Source: Burkholderiaceae bacterium (GTDB lineage: Bacteria; Pseudomonadota; Gammaproteobacteria; Burkholderiales; Burkholderiaceae_C). Taken from it: a DNA stretch of 7,480 nucleotides. The translations under genes and the position numbers were made by a program. The notes below the pieces were generated by a model. The model saw nothing but the letters and a program-made list of their open reading frames with translations, was not told the DNA's origin and did no database searches. The stretch is taken from the NCBI GenBank assembly GCA_017999135.1, contig JAGOBT010000146.1:1-7480 (forward strand), given 5' to 3'. This document shows positions 1 to 6,447 of the stretch, in pieces. How positions within the stretch are numbered: position 1 is the stretch's first letter; the number at the start of each line of letters is the position of its first letter.

Positions 1-502
1 CGAAGTCCACCCAGTTGGCGGCGGCGCGGGTGGGTTTGCCGGGGTCGCCGGTCATGTACATCGCGCCGCTCATCGCCTGGCCGATGGTGTCGAAGCCGAC
101 GTTCTTGCTCATCGGCCCCACCGGGCCGTAGGCGGTGTTGGTGACGAAGATGATGTCGCTGCGGTAGCGCTTGAGGGTGTCGTAGTCCAGGCCCATCTGC
201 TTGAGCGTGGCGGCCGGCAGGTTGGCGATGACGACATCGGCACCCTTGACCAGCTTGGCCACCACCTCGCGGCCGCCGGGGCTGGCGGGGTCGAGCGTGA
301 TGCTGCGCTTGTTGCGGTTCATCTGCAGGAACAGCGAGCCGGCGCCTTCGGCCAGCGGGGCGGTGAAGCGGTCTTCACTGCCGTCGCGCTTTTCGATGCG
401 GATCACATCGGCGCCATACTCGGCGAGCATCGCCGCGCAATAGGGCCCGGCGATGTAGCGCCCGAAATCGAGCACGCGGATGCCTTGCAGGAGTGGAGCC
501 AT
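1..502 (-). CDS. CaiB/BaiF family (class III) CoA-transferase, N-terminal part, cut by the window edge
   Basis: Family members move CoA between carboxylic acids in the cytoplasm, or isomerise acyl-CoA esters. The first 167 residues are visible. The N-terminal hallmark LDFGRYIAGPYCAAMLAEYG (residues 11-30) leads into ADVIRIE, followed by NRNKRSITLD at 62-71. A GFDTIGQAMSG stretch precedes NWVDF at the edge, and D166 lies where the family's catalytic aspartate is expected (about residue 169 in formyl-CoA transferase and CaiB). The ATG at 502-500 starts at the usual point of the fold; a weak AGG lies about 10 bases upstream. It is divergent from the serine hydrolase with 78 bases between them. 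The C-terminal half is outside the window, so substrate and subfamily (racemase, transferase or dehydratase partner) cannot be told. The family call is firm. Confidence 0.95.
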   Translation of the reverse strand, partial: MAPLLQGIRVLDFGRYIAGPYCAAMLAEYGADVIRIEKRDGSEDRFTAPLAEGAGSLFLQMNRNKRSITLDPASPGGREVVAKLVKGADVVIANLPAATLKQMGLDYDTLKRYRSDIIFVTNTAYGPVGPMSKNVGFDTIGQAMSGAMYMTGDPGKPTRAAANWVDF

Positions 503-580
503 CGTGACAGTGCCTGGTGGGTTGGGGTGCTGAAATCATCGGATCAATGGGCCGAGCGCCCTGCCACCCCGGAGACAAGC
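503..580. promoter_or_regulatory. Divergent intergenic region between the CoA-transferase and the serine hydrolase
   Basis: These 78 bases separate two genes read outward, so promoters for both directions should lie here. The middle (about 529-547) is noticeably richer in A and T than the surroundings. I see no convincing -35/-10 pair on either strand. GGAGA at 571-575 is the ribosome binding site for the TTG start at 581. Confidence 0.45.
571..575 (+). promoter_or_regulatory. Ribosome binding site deciding the TTG start of the serine hydrolase
   Basis: GGAGA lies five bases before TTG 581. Similar GGAGAC sites precede the amidase, the SDR and the minus-strand 68-residue gene, so the TTG start fits local usage better than the more upstream ATG. 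Confidence 0.65.
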
Positions 581-1831
581 TTGACGACATCCGCAACTGC
601 GTCCGCCACCCAGCAGGGCATGTGCCCCAACCGCCTGGCCCGCATCGACAGCTTTCTGCAGAGCCGCTACATCGACACCGGCAAGCTTCCCCATGCCCAT
701 CTGGTGGTGGCGCGCGGCGGCCAGGTGGTGCACCGCAGCCTGCTGGGCCAGGCCCGGCTGGCCACGGCCGACGCGCCCGCCATGCCGATCGCCGAAGACA
801 GCCTGACGCGCATCTACTCGATGACCAAGCCGATCACCAGCGTGGCCTTCATGATGCTGGTGGAAGAGGGCAAGGTGGCGCTGGAAGACCCGGTGCACCG
901 CTTCATCCCGAGCTGGCGCAACCTGGGTGTGTATGTCAGCGGTGCGCCCGGCATGTTCATGACGAAGCCGACCGACGCGCCGATGCGCATGATCGACCTG
1001 CTGCGCCACACCTCGGGCCTGACCTACGGCTTCCAGATGCGCACCAACGTGGATGCGGCCTACCGCAGCGGCAAGGTGGAGCCGTTTGCGCAGAAGGAGG
1101 GGCTGCAGGGCTTCGTCGACGCGCTGGCCAAGGTGCCGCTGGAGTTCTCGCCCGGCACGGCCTGGAACTACTCGGTCTCCACCGACGTGCTGGGCTACCT
1201 GGTGGAAGTGATCTCGGGCCAGAAGTTCGAGGACTTCCTGCAGCAGCGCATCTTCGGGCCGCTGGGCATGACGGACACCGCCTTCCATGTCAGCGAAGAC
1301 AAGCTGAACCGCTTCACCGAGTGCTACAGCATCGGCGCCGACGGCAAGCTGGCCGCCGCCATCCAGGGCTGGCCCACCTTCAAGGCCGCACCGGCGGCGC
1401 CCTCGGGCGGCGGCGGCCTGGTGTCGACCATGGCCGATTACCTGCGCTTCTGCGAGCTGCTGCGCCGCGGTGGTGAGCTGGATGGCGTGCGCCTGCTCGG
1501 CCCCAAGACGCTGCAGTTGATGCGCAGCAACCACCTGCCGGGGCAGAAAGACCTGAACGACGTCTCGGTGTCGATGTTCGCCGAATCCATTTACTCGGGT
1601 GTCGGCTTCGGCCTGGGCTTCGCGATGACGACCGACGTGGCCAAGACCGGCCTGGCCGGCAGCCTGGGTGAATACTGGTGGGGCGGCATGGCCAGCACCG
1701 CCTTCTGGATCGACCCGGTGGAAGACCTGAGCGTGGTGTTCTTCACCCAGCTGATCCCGTCCAGCCTGTACCCGATCCGCCGGGAACTGCGCACCCTGGT
1801 CAACGCGGCCATCGTCGACAGCAAGGCTTGA
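581..1831 (+). CDS. Serine hydrolase, class C beta-lactamase/family VIII esterase fold
   Basis: A 416-residue hydrolase, probably cleaving esters or amides in the cytoplasm, as no signal peptide is seen. Counting from TTG 581, the nucleophile motif SMTK is at 80-83 (Ser80, Lys83), the tyrosine motif YSV is at 197-199, and the third motif WGG at 367-369 matches the W/H-x-G element of family VIII esterases. HTSGLTYG and FSPGTAWNYS are typical of the family. TTG 581 is chosen because GGAGA (571-575) sits five bases upstream. An ATG at 485 would overlap the CoA-transferase start, and the ATG at 620 has no clear binding site. The stop at 1829-1831 is followed almost at once by the transporter gene, so they are probably cotranscribed. 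Family members range from esterases to LovD-like acyltransferases and penicillin-binding-protein relatives, so the substrate is unknown. Confidence 0.92.
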   Translation: MTTSATASATQQGMCPNRLARIDSFLQSRYIDTGKLPHAHLVVARGGQVVHRSLLGQARLATADAPAMPIAEDSLTRIYSMTKPITSVAFMMLVEEGKVALEDPVHRFIPSWRNLGVYVSGAPGMFMTKPTDAPMRMIDLLRHTSGLTYGFQMRTNVDAAYRSGKVEPFAQKEGLQGFVDALAKVPLEFSPGTAWNYSVSTDVLGYLVEVISGQKFEDFLQQRIFGPLGMTDTAFHVSEDKLNRFTECYSIGADGKLAAAIQGWPTFKAAPAAPSGGGGLVSTMADYLRFCELLRRGGELDGVRLLGPKTLQLMRSNHLPGQKDLNDVSVSMFAESIYSGVGFGLGFAMTTDVAKTGLAGSLGEYWWGGMASTAFWIDPVEDLSVVFFTQLIPSSLYPIRRELRTLVNAAIVDSKA

Positions 1832-1836
1832 GCGCC

Positions 1837-2724
1837 GTGCCGCTGGCCGGCGCGGTGGCCGATCCACGCACCCAGGCCCTGGCGCTGGCTGCGGCCGCGC
1901 TGGCCGCCGCCTGCTTCATCGGCATGGACAGCACCGCCAAGCTGCTGGGCGAGCGCTACGGCACCACGCAGGTGACGTTTCTGCGCTTTGCCATGGGCGC
2001 CCTGTATGCCGTGCCGCTGTGGCTGTGGAAGCGCACGCCGTTGCCGGCCGGGCCGCAGTGGCGCTGGCACCTGTTGCGCAGCGGCCTGCTGCTGGTGGCG
2101 CTGCTGACCTGGTTTGATGCGCTGCAGCAGCTGCCGCTGGTGCAGGCGGTGGGCGTGGGCTACACCGCGCCGCTGTTCATCGCGCTGCTGGCGATGTGGG
2201 TACTGCGCGAACGGCCGTCGCGCTGGATCTGGGCGGCGCTGGCCATGGGTGCGCTGGGCGTGGGCGTGGCGTTGTGGCCCGAGCTGTCGTCCACCCATCT
2301 GCCGGGCAGCGATGCCCGGTTGTGGGGCATGGCCGCGGCCGGCGTGTCGGCCATCACCTATGCCGGCGTGGTGGTGGTGGCGCGCCACCAGGCCCAGCAC
2401 GACGCGCTGTGGACCATCCTGCTGGTGCAGAACCTGCTGCCGGTGCTGGCGCTGGCCGTGCCCATGCTGTGGCTGTGGCAGCCGATGGTGGCCACCGACA
2501 TCCCCATCCTGCTGCTGATGGGCGCATTGGCCACCGGCGGGCTGCTGTGCATCACCTGGGCCTTCTCGCACATCGAGGCCAGCCGCGCGGCGCCGGTGGA
2601 ATACACCGGCCTGGTGTGGGCGGCGCTGCTGGGCTTTCTGGTGTTCGGCGAGGTGCCGACGGTGTGGAGCCTGAGCTCGGCCGCGCTGATCACGCTGGGC
2701 TGCCTGCTGCTGATCAAGAGGTGA
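1837..2724 (+). CDS. EamA-family (drug/metabolite transporter superfamily) membrane protein
   Basis: An inner-membrane transporter of about 295 residues, the usual size for a two-repeat EamA protein. About ten hydrophobic segments are visible. The first runs through LALAAAALAAACFIG, a later one is VVVVARHQ-flanked, and the last is LITLGCLLLIKR at the C-terminus. VEYTGLVWAALLGFLVFGE before the last helix is typical of the family's second EamA repeat. GTG 1837 is preferred because AAGG lies ten bases upstream (1823-1826). TTG 1828 overlaps the serine hydrolase stop and GTG 1855 is a weaker option. The internal ATG at 1924 would remove the first helix. Six bases or fewer separate it from the gene before it, so an operon is likely. 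The family includes exporters of amino acids and metabolites, and the cargo cannot be read from sequence. Confidence 0.92.
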   Translation: MPLAGAVADPRTQALALAAAALAAACFIGMDSTAKLLGERYGTTQVTFLRFAMGALYAVPLWLWKRTPLPAGPQWRWHLLRSGLLLVALLTWFDALQQLPLVQAVGVGYTAPLFIALLAMWVLRERPSRWIWAALAMGALGVGVALWPELSSTHLPGSDARLWGMAAAGVSAITYAGVVVVARHQAQHDALWTILLVQNLLPVLALAVPMLWLWQPMVATDIPILLLMGALATGGLLCITWAFSHIEASRAAPVEYTGLVWAALLGFLVFGEVPTVWSLSSAALITLGCLLLIKR

Positions 2725-2733
2725 TCCCCCGAG

Positions 2734-2746
2734 GCGCCTGTGGCGC
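2734..2746. other. Small hairpin between transporter and amidase genes
   Basis: GCGCC, loop TGT, GGCGC forms a five-base-pair stem just after the transporter stop. There is no T-run after it, so it is not a convincing terminator. It may stabilise the message end or reduce read-through into the amidase, or be chance in GC-rich DNA. Confidence 0.3.
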
Positions 2747-2779
2747 TGCCCCTTGCCATCGAATCTGGAGACGCACGAC

Positions 2780-4228
2780 ATGACCGACCTGCACTTTCAA
2801 AGCGCCACCCAGCTGGCGCAGCGCATCCGTGACCGCCAGACCAGCGCGCGTGACCTGCTGGAACACTTCCTGGCCCGGGTCGACCGGCTGAACCCGGCGC
2901 TGAACGCGGTGGTGGTGCAGGACCGCGCCGGCGCCCGCGCCGCCGCCGACGCGGCCGACGCTGCCCAGGCCCGGGGTGATGCGCTGGGCCCGCTGCACGG
3001 CGTGCCGATGACGGTGAAGGAAAGCTACGACCTGGCCGGCACCACCACCACCTGGGGCATCCCCGATCTGCGCGACAACCTGGCCCACACCGACGCGCTG
3101 GCCATCCAGCGGCTGAAGGCGGCCGGCGCGGTGGTGTTCGGCAAGACCAACGTGCCGATCCGGCTGGCCGACTTCCAGAGCTACAACGCCCTCTACGGCA
3201 CCACCCACAACCCGTGGAAGCACGGCGCCACGCCGGGCGGGTCGTCGGGCGGCAGCGCGGCGGCGCTGGCAGCGGGCCTCACCGGGCTGGAGATCGGCAG
3301 CGACATCGGCGGCAGCATCCGCAACCCGTCACACTACTGCGGCGTGTTCGGCCTGAAGCCCACCTGGAACCTGCTGCCGATGCGTGGCCATGCGCTGGGT
3401 GGCGTGCTCACGCCCACCGACATCTCGGTGATCGGCCCGCTGGCGCGGTCGGCGCACGACCTGGAGACGGCCTTGCGCCTGATGTCGCCGCCGGATGTGA
3501 TCGAGGCGCGTGGCCTGCGCGTCGATCTGCCCGGCCTGACCGAGCCCACCCGTGCGCTGCGGGTGGCGGTGTGGCGCACCGACGCGCTGTGCCCGGTGTC
3601 GGCCGCGGTGCAGGCGCGGGTGGATGCGGTGGCCCAGGCGCTGGCCGCGCAGGGCGCGCAAGTGGACGATGCCGCCCGCCCCGGCTTCGAAGCGGCGCAC
3701 AGCCATGCGGTGTTCCAGGGCCTGCTGCAGGCGGCGATGAGCGCCCGCACGCCCGATGCCGAATACGCCCAGATGGTGGCCCAGGCCGATGCGCTTGACC
3801 CCGCCGACCAGGGCCCCGCCGCCCAGGTGCTGCGCGCCCAGACCATGCGCGCACGCGATTGGCAGCGCCTGAATGAGGCCCGCACCCAGATCCGCTGGGC
3901 CTGGCACCGGTTCTTCCAGCAGTTCGACGTGGTGGTCACACCGGTGATGTCGACCACCGCCTTCCCGCAGGACGAAGGGCCGTTCGGCGCCCGCAGCATC
4001 GTGGTGGACGGCCAGCGCCTGCCGTACTTCAGCCAGATCTTCTGGGCCGGCCTGGCCGGCGTGGCCCAGCTGCCCGGCGTGGTGGTGCCCGGGGGCTGTG
4101 CCCCCGACGGCCTGCCGGTGGGCGTGCAGCTGATCGGCCCGGCCTACGGCGATCTGCGCATGGTGCAGCTGGCGCAGCGGCTGGAGGCGCTGGGCTTCGG
4201 ATTCCAGCCGCCGCCCGGCATGGATTGA
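2780..4228 (+). CDS. Amidase-signature family hydrolase
   Basis: A cytoplasmic amidase of 482 residues that should hydrolyse a carboxamide to acid and ammonia or amine. The Ser-cisSer-Lys triad is intact: Lys80 in MTVKESYD, cis-Ser155 in TPGGSSGGSAAA and nucleophile Ser179 in GSDIGGSIRNP. The 75- and 24-residue spacings equal those of fatty acid amide hydrolase (Lys142, Ser217, Ser241), as I recall them. ATG 2780 has GGAG at 2767-2770, nine bases upstream; an in-frame TTG at 2753 has no such site. No signal peptide is seen. The 55-base gap after the transporter and shared strand suggest one operon, so imported or exported molecules may be related to its substrate. GatA-like function is unlikely because no gatB or gatC is adjacent. 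The substrate is unknown. Confidence 0.95.
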   Translation: MTDLHFQSATQLAQRIRDRQTSARDLLEHFLARVDRLNPALNAVVVQDRAGARAAADAADAAQARGDALGPLHGVPMTVKESYDLAGTTTTWGIPDLRDNLAHTDALAIQRLKAAGAVVFGKTNVPIRLADFQSYNALYGTTHNPWKHGATPGGSSGGSAAALAAGLTGLEIGSDIGGSIRNPSHYCGVFGLKPTWNLLPMRGHALGGVLTPTDISVIGPLARSAHDLETALRLMSPPDVIEARGLRVDLPGLTEPTRALRVAVWRTDALCPVSAAVQARVDAVAQALAAQGAQVDDAARPGFEAAHSHAVFQGLLQAAMSARTPDAEYAQMVAQADALDPADQGPAAQVLRAQTMRARDWQRLNEARTQIRWAWHRFFQQFDVVVTPVMSTTAFPQDEGPFGARSIVVDGQRLPYFSQIFWAGLAGVAQLPGVVVPGGCAPDGLPVGVQLIGPAYGDLRMVQLAQRLEALGFGFQPPPGMD

Positions 4229-4238
4229 GCGGGCAGGT

Positions 4239-4262
4239 GCAGCGGGCGGCCTGACCCGCTGC
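4239..4262. terminator. Hairpin between convergent amidase and TIR genes, likely bidirectional terminator
   Basis: GCAGCGGG at 4239-4246 pairs perfectly with CCCGCTGC at 4255-4262 around an eight-base loop. The stem begins ten bases after the amidase stop and ends right at the TIR stop codon (4263-4265). No T-run follows on either strand, so this is a GC hairpin rather than a textbook intrinsic terminator. Position between converging genes supports the role. Confidence 0.6.
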
Positions 4263-5366
4263 TCAGGACGCGGGCCGCACGCACAGCACGCCGGCGCCGT
4301 CAGCGAAGCTGGTGGCCAGCGACACGTCCTTGCCGGTCTTGAAGTCCACCGCAAAGGCGGTCGTGGCGGTGTCCTTGTCCGCGCTCCAGATCCAGTTGCC
4401 GCCCAGGCCGTCGTGGAAGGGGCGCAGGATCCGCTCGCCGCCGGGGGCTGGGGTCCGCACGTCGTAGAGGCTGCGCAGCTCCTGCCGCCTGGGCAGGCGC
4501 CAGCCGGTCAGGCCGTCCAGGCGCAGGCGCTGACAGCGCGCCCCCGCCTCGACCCAATGCACCGAACCCTGTCGCCTGGTCGTCCACACCAGCGCGCCCA
4601 CCCGGACGGTGGCGCCGGACATCGGTGCCACGGTCTGGGACTGACCCGTCGGCTGTGCAGCCGGGGCGCTCGGCGCGTCATCGGATGCGCATTGCTGGAA
4701 CAGGATCACCACCCCCAGCCCCAACGCGCCCAGCATGCCCCATGCCGCCCACGGGCTTCCCGGGCTGGCGGGCGCCTCGGCGGCCGGTGCCGCCCTGGGT
4801 GCAGGCGCTGGCACCGGGGCGGGTTGGGGCGCCCGCGCGGCTGCGGGTGGCGACGGACGCCCGGGTGGAGTGGCCGCGGGGGCCGTGGCCGCCTGGCGGG
4901 GCTGGCCAGGTCTCGGCAGGCCGAGCCGGTCCACCAGCGCGCCGACGTCAGACTTCCAGCGCTGCTGCGTCAGTTCAAACGCATTGCGGTAGGCCAGCTT
5001 CGAGATGTCGGCCGGCAACTGGTCGGCGGTTGGAATCACCGCGCCGTCGACCAGCACCGGCACCACCGGGATGTCCCGGCCCAGCGCGGCCGCGACCTCG
5101 GCCCGGACCCAGTCGTCCGTGCTGTCCAGCCGGCGCTTGCCGTCCTTGCCGCGCGCGTCCAGCCACTTCGGGCCGATCAGCACGATCATGACCTGGCATG
5201 ACGCCAGCAACTCGGACAGCACCACGCGGAAGTCACGCCCCAGGGCAATGCTGTCCACGTCCATGAAGACGCTGTCTTCGCCGAAGGCAAGCGTCAGGTC
5301 GGTGCTCAGTGCGCGCGCTTCCGCCCACGCATCGTTCCTTCGGTAGCTGATGAAGATGGCCGCCAC
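4263..5366 (-). CDS. TIR-domain protein with one membrane helix and a C-terminal Lcl_C/DUF1566-like domain
   Basis: A 367-residue protein in three parts. Residues 1-148 are a TIR domain: strand A motif IFISYRRND (4-12), VFMDVDSI (33-40), then DDWVRAEVAAAL (84-95). Trp86 and Glu90 match the DWVxxE region that holds the catalytic glutamate of SARM1, so NAD cleavage is possible. Residues 150-205 form a Pro/Ala-rich linker. A helix at about 206-224 (MLGALGLGVVILF core) has acidic residues after it, which predicts a cytoplasmic TIR and periplasmic C-terminus. Residues 253-367 resemble Lcl_C/DUF1566, with GWRLPRRQEL at 288-297, NWIWSADK at 324-331 and VLCVRP at 360-365; Cys278 and Cys362 could form a disulfide. 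Start is GTG at 5366-5364 with a strong GGAGG five bases upstream. It lies 101 bases downstream of the FGE-like gene on the same strand. The domain calls are good; the role (immune effector, signalling) is inference. Confidence 0.88.
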   Translation of the reverse strand: MAAIFISYRRNDAWAEARALSTDLTLAFGEDSVFMDVDSIALGRDFRVVLSELLASCQVMIVLIGPKWLDARGKDGKRRLDSTDDWVRAEVAAALGRDIPVVPVLVDGAVIPTADQLPADISKLAYRNAFELTQQRWKSDVGALVDRLGLPRPGQPRQAATAPAATPPGRPSPPAAARAPQPAPVPAPAPRAAPAAEAPASPGSPWAAWGMLGALGLGVVILFQQCASDDAPSAPAAQPTGQSQTVAPMSGATVRVGALVWTTRRQGSVHWVEAGARCQRLRLDGLTGWRLPRRQELRSLYDVRTPAPGGERILRPFHDGLGGNWIWSADKDTATTAFAVDFKTGKDVSLATSFADGAGVLCVRPAS

Positions 5367-5467
5367 GTTGCCCTCCGTCGTGCACCTGTGGATTCGATGC
5401 TGGTGCCGGTCATGTTGCCATGGATGCCGACCGTGCCGCCGGACCCCCGCCGCGCCAGCGCAGCGGT
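5367..5467 (-). promoter_or_regulatory. Intergenic region upstream of the TIR gene, with a strong hairpin
   Basis: The 101 bases separate the FGE-like gene from the TIR gene. Read on the minus strand, an eight-base-pair hairpin with one G-T wobble and a CTGG loop (5447-5466) follows the FGE-like stop codon by one base. A GGAGG ribosome binding site ends the region. No clear -35/-10 pair is seen. The hairpin could terminate, attenuate or protect the upstream message, letting the TIR gene be made at a different level. Confidence 0.4.
5447..5466 (-). terminator. GC-rich hairpin after the FGE-like gene (possible terminator or attenuator)
   Basis: On the minus strand CCGCTGCG pairs with CGCGGCGG-type sequence around CTGG, eight pairs including one wobble. 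It starts one base after the TGA of the FGE-like gene. No T-run follows, so termination is uncertain. Confidence 0.45.
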
Positions 5468-6241
5468 TCAGCGCACGCAGCGCCAGCCGATGTAGACCAC
5501 GGTGGTGTCGGCCGGCTTCGATTGCAGGTGATCAGCGCGCATCTGCGCCGCGCCGTACCACCAGCTGCCGCCGCGGGTGCGGCGCTCGGCGCTGCCGGCC
5601 GCCTGGCCGGGCGCGCCAGGTGGTTCGTCCACCCATTCCCAGGCATTGCCGCCCATGCCGTGCAGGCCGTTCACGCCGGCCGGCGTGCTGCCCACCCGCG
5701 CATGGCCATGCCCGCGCGACAGCGCGGCGCCATGGGCGATGGCGCGCGCCTGCGCCGCCGGGCCGCAATCGCCCAGGCACTGCGCGCCGGCCGGGCTGGC
5801 GCCGGTGGGGTAGGGGTAGGTGGTGCCGGTGGTGAACGGCGCGGGCGGCGCGGGGCGCTGCTCGGTGTAGGCGGCGCGCACCCATTCGGCATCGGTCGGC
5901 AGGCGGCCGCCGGCCCAGCGGCAGAAGGCCTGAGCTTCGTCGAACGTCAGGTGCACAGCCGGTTCATCGGCATGCGCGTCGCGCGGGCCGCCGAAGGGCC
6001 GGCGCCAGGTCCAGCCGGGCTTCTGCACCCAGCCGGCCTCGTAGACCTGGCCGCCGCCGGCACGCTCGGCCGCACTGGTGAAGCCGGTGGCCTGGGCGAA
6101 GCGGGCGAGCTGGCCCACGGTGGCTTCGGTGCGGGCGATCTGCAGGCCGGGCAGGGCCTGCCAGTCGATGCCGGCCGGGTTGGGCTGGGCGGTGGCAGCC
6201 CCGGCGGCCAGCACCAGTGCCGCGACAAGCAGCGTGCGCAT
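5468..6241 (-). CDS. Exported FGE-sulfatase-domain (SUMF1/EgtB/PvdO-type) protein without the FGE copper cysteines
   Basis: A 257-residue protein with a signal peptide (MRTLLVAALVLAAGAATA, cleavage expected after residue 18), so periplasmic or secreted. The FGE-sulfatase fold is marked by RLPTDAEWVRAAY (113-125), GNAWEWV (198-204), RGGSWWYG (223-230) and the terminal GWRCVR (252-257). True formylglycine-generating enzymes carry two copper-binding cysteines shortly after RGGS; here that stretch reads WWYGAAQM with none. Cysteines are only at 107, 155, 159 and 255, and 155/159 (CLGDC) could form a disulfide. It therefore probably does not make formylglycine. A PvdO-like or binding role is possible. 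The ATG at 6241-6239 shares one base with the stop of the 68-residue gene (TGATG), indicating translational coupling. The domain call is secure; the function is unknown. Confidence 0.9.
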   Translation of the reverse strand: MRTLLVAALVLAAGAATAQPNPAGIDWQALPGLQIARTEATVGQLARFAQATGFTSAAERAGGGQVYEAGWVQKPGWTWRRPFGGPRDAHADEPAVHLTFDEAQAFCRWAGGRLPTDAEWVRAAYTEQRPAPPAPFTTGTTYPYPTGASPAGAQCLGDCGPAAQARAIAHGAALSRGHGHARVGSTPAGVNGLHGMGGNAWEWVDEPPGAPGQAAGSAERRTRGGSWWYGAAQMRADHLQSKPADTTVVYIGWRCVR

Positions 6242-6447
6242 CAGTGGCCGGCGTCCAGCGCCGGCGGCTGGGTCAGGTCAGCGTCGACGTTCATCAGCAC
6301 GCTGGCCAGCGACAGCGTGCGCCACAGCGGTGCGGGCATCGCCAGGATGCCCTCGGGCGTGCGGGCGCTGCGCACCCAGTGGGCGATGTCGGCGTGCTGC
6401 TGCCTGGTCAGCAGACGGCGGTTCAGCATTTCGTCCAGCGTGTTCAT
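6241..6447 (-). CDS. Small conserved-looking protein of unknown function, 68 residues, coupled to the FGE-like gene
   Basis: I do not recognise this protein. It is a short soluble polypeptide, likely helical, with no signal peptide, no cysteines and no membrane segment. The N-terminal half is charged (MNTLDEMLNRRLLTRQQ) and the second half has APLWRTLSLASVLMNVDADL. It is judged real because third codon positions are almost all G or C, the ATG at 6447-6445 has GGAGA eight bases upstream, and its TGA overlaps the ATG of the FGE-like gene by one base. It is the first gene of the minus-strand block and may act with the exported protein, for example as a partner or regulator. That is inference from gene order only. 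Confidence 0.75.
   Translation of the reverse strand: MNTLDEMLNRRLLTRQQHADIAHWVRSARTPEGILAMPAPLWRTLSLASVLMNVDADLTQPPALDAGH

Noticed and set aside
536..1867. A 443-codon open frame on the minus strand opposite the serine hydrolase
   Set aside because: High GC content leaves antisense frames free of stops. The translation is rich in His, Arg, Gln and Ala with no recognisable domain, whereas the plus strand has intact catalytic motifs.
2780..4228. GatA subunit of the tRNA amidotransferase
   Set aside because: The amidase-signature core is shared, but no gatB or gatC is adjacent and the neighbours are a transporter and an esterase-type hydrolase.
3329..4354. A 341-codon open frame on the minus strand opposite the amidase
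   Set aside because: Low-complexity His/Arg/Gly-rich translation, running across the terminator and into the TIR gene. The amidase frame carries the complete catalytic triad.
5468..5580. Possible diversity-generating retroelement variable region at the 3' end of the FGE-like gene
   Set aside because: FGE-type C-type-lectin folds are common retroelement targets, but the end of this gene is not rich in AAC/AAT codons, there is no template repeat, and no reverse transcriptase lies in the window.
4263..6447. Ergothioneine-type EgtB or sulfatase-maturation operon
   Set aside because: No EgtB iron-binding HxxxHxE domain, no EgtD methyltransferase, no sulfatase gene, and no copper cysteines.
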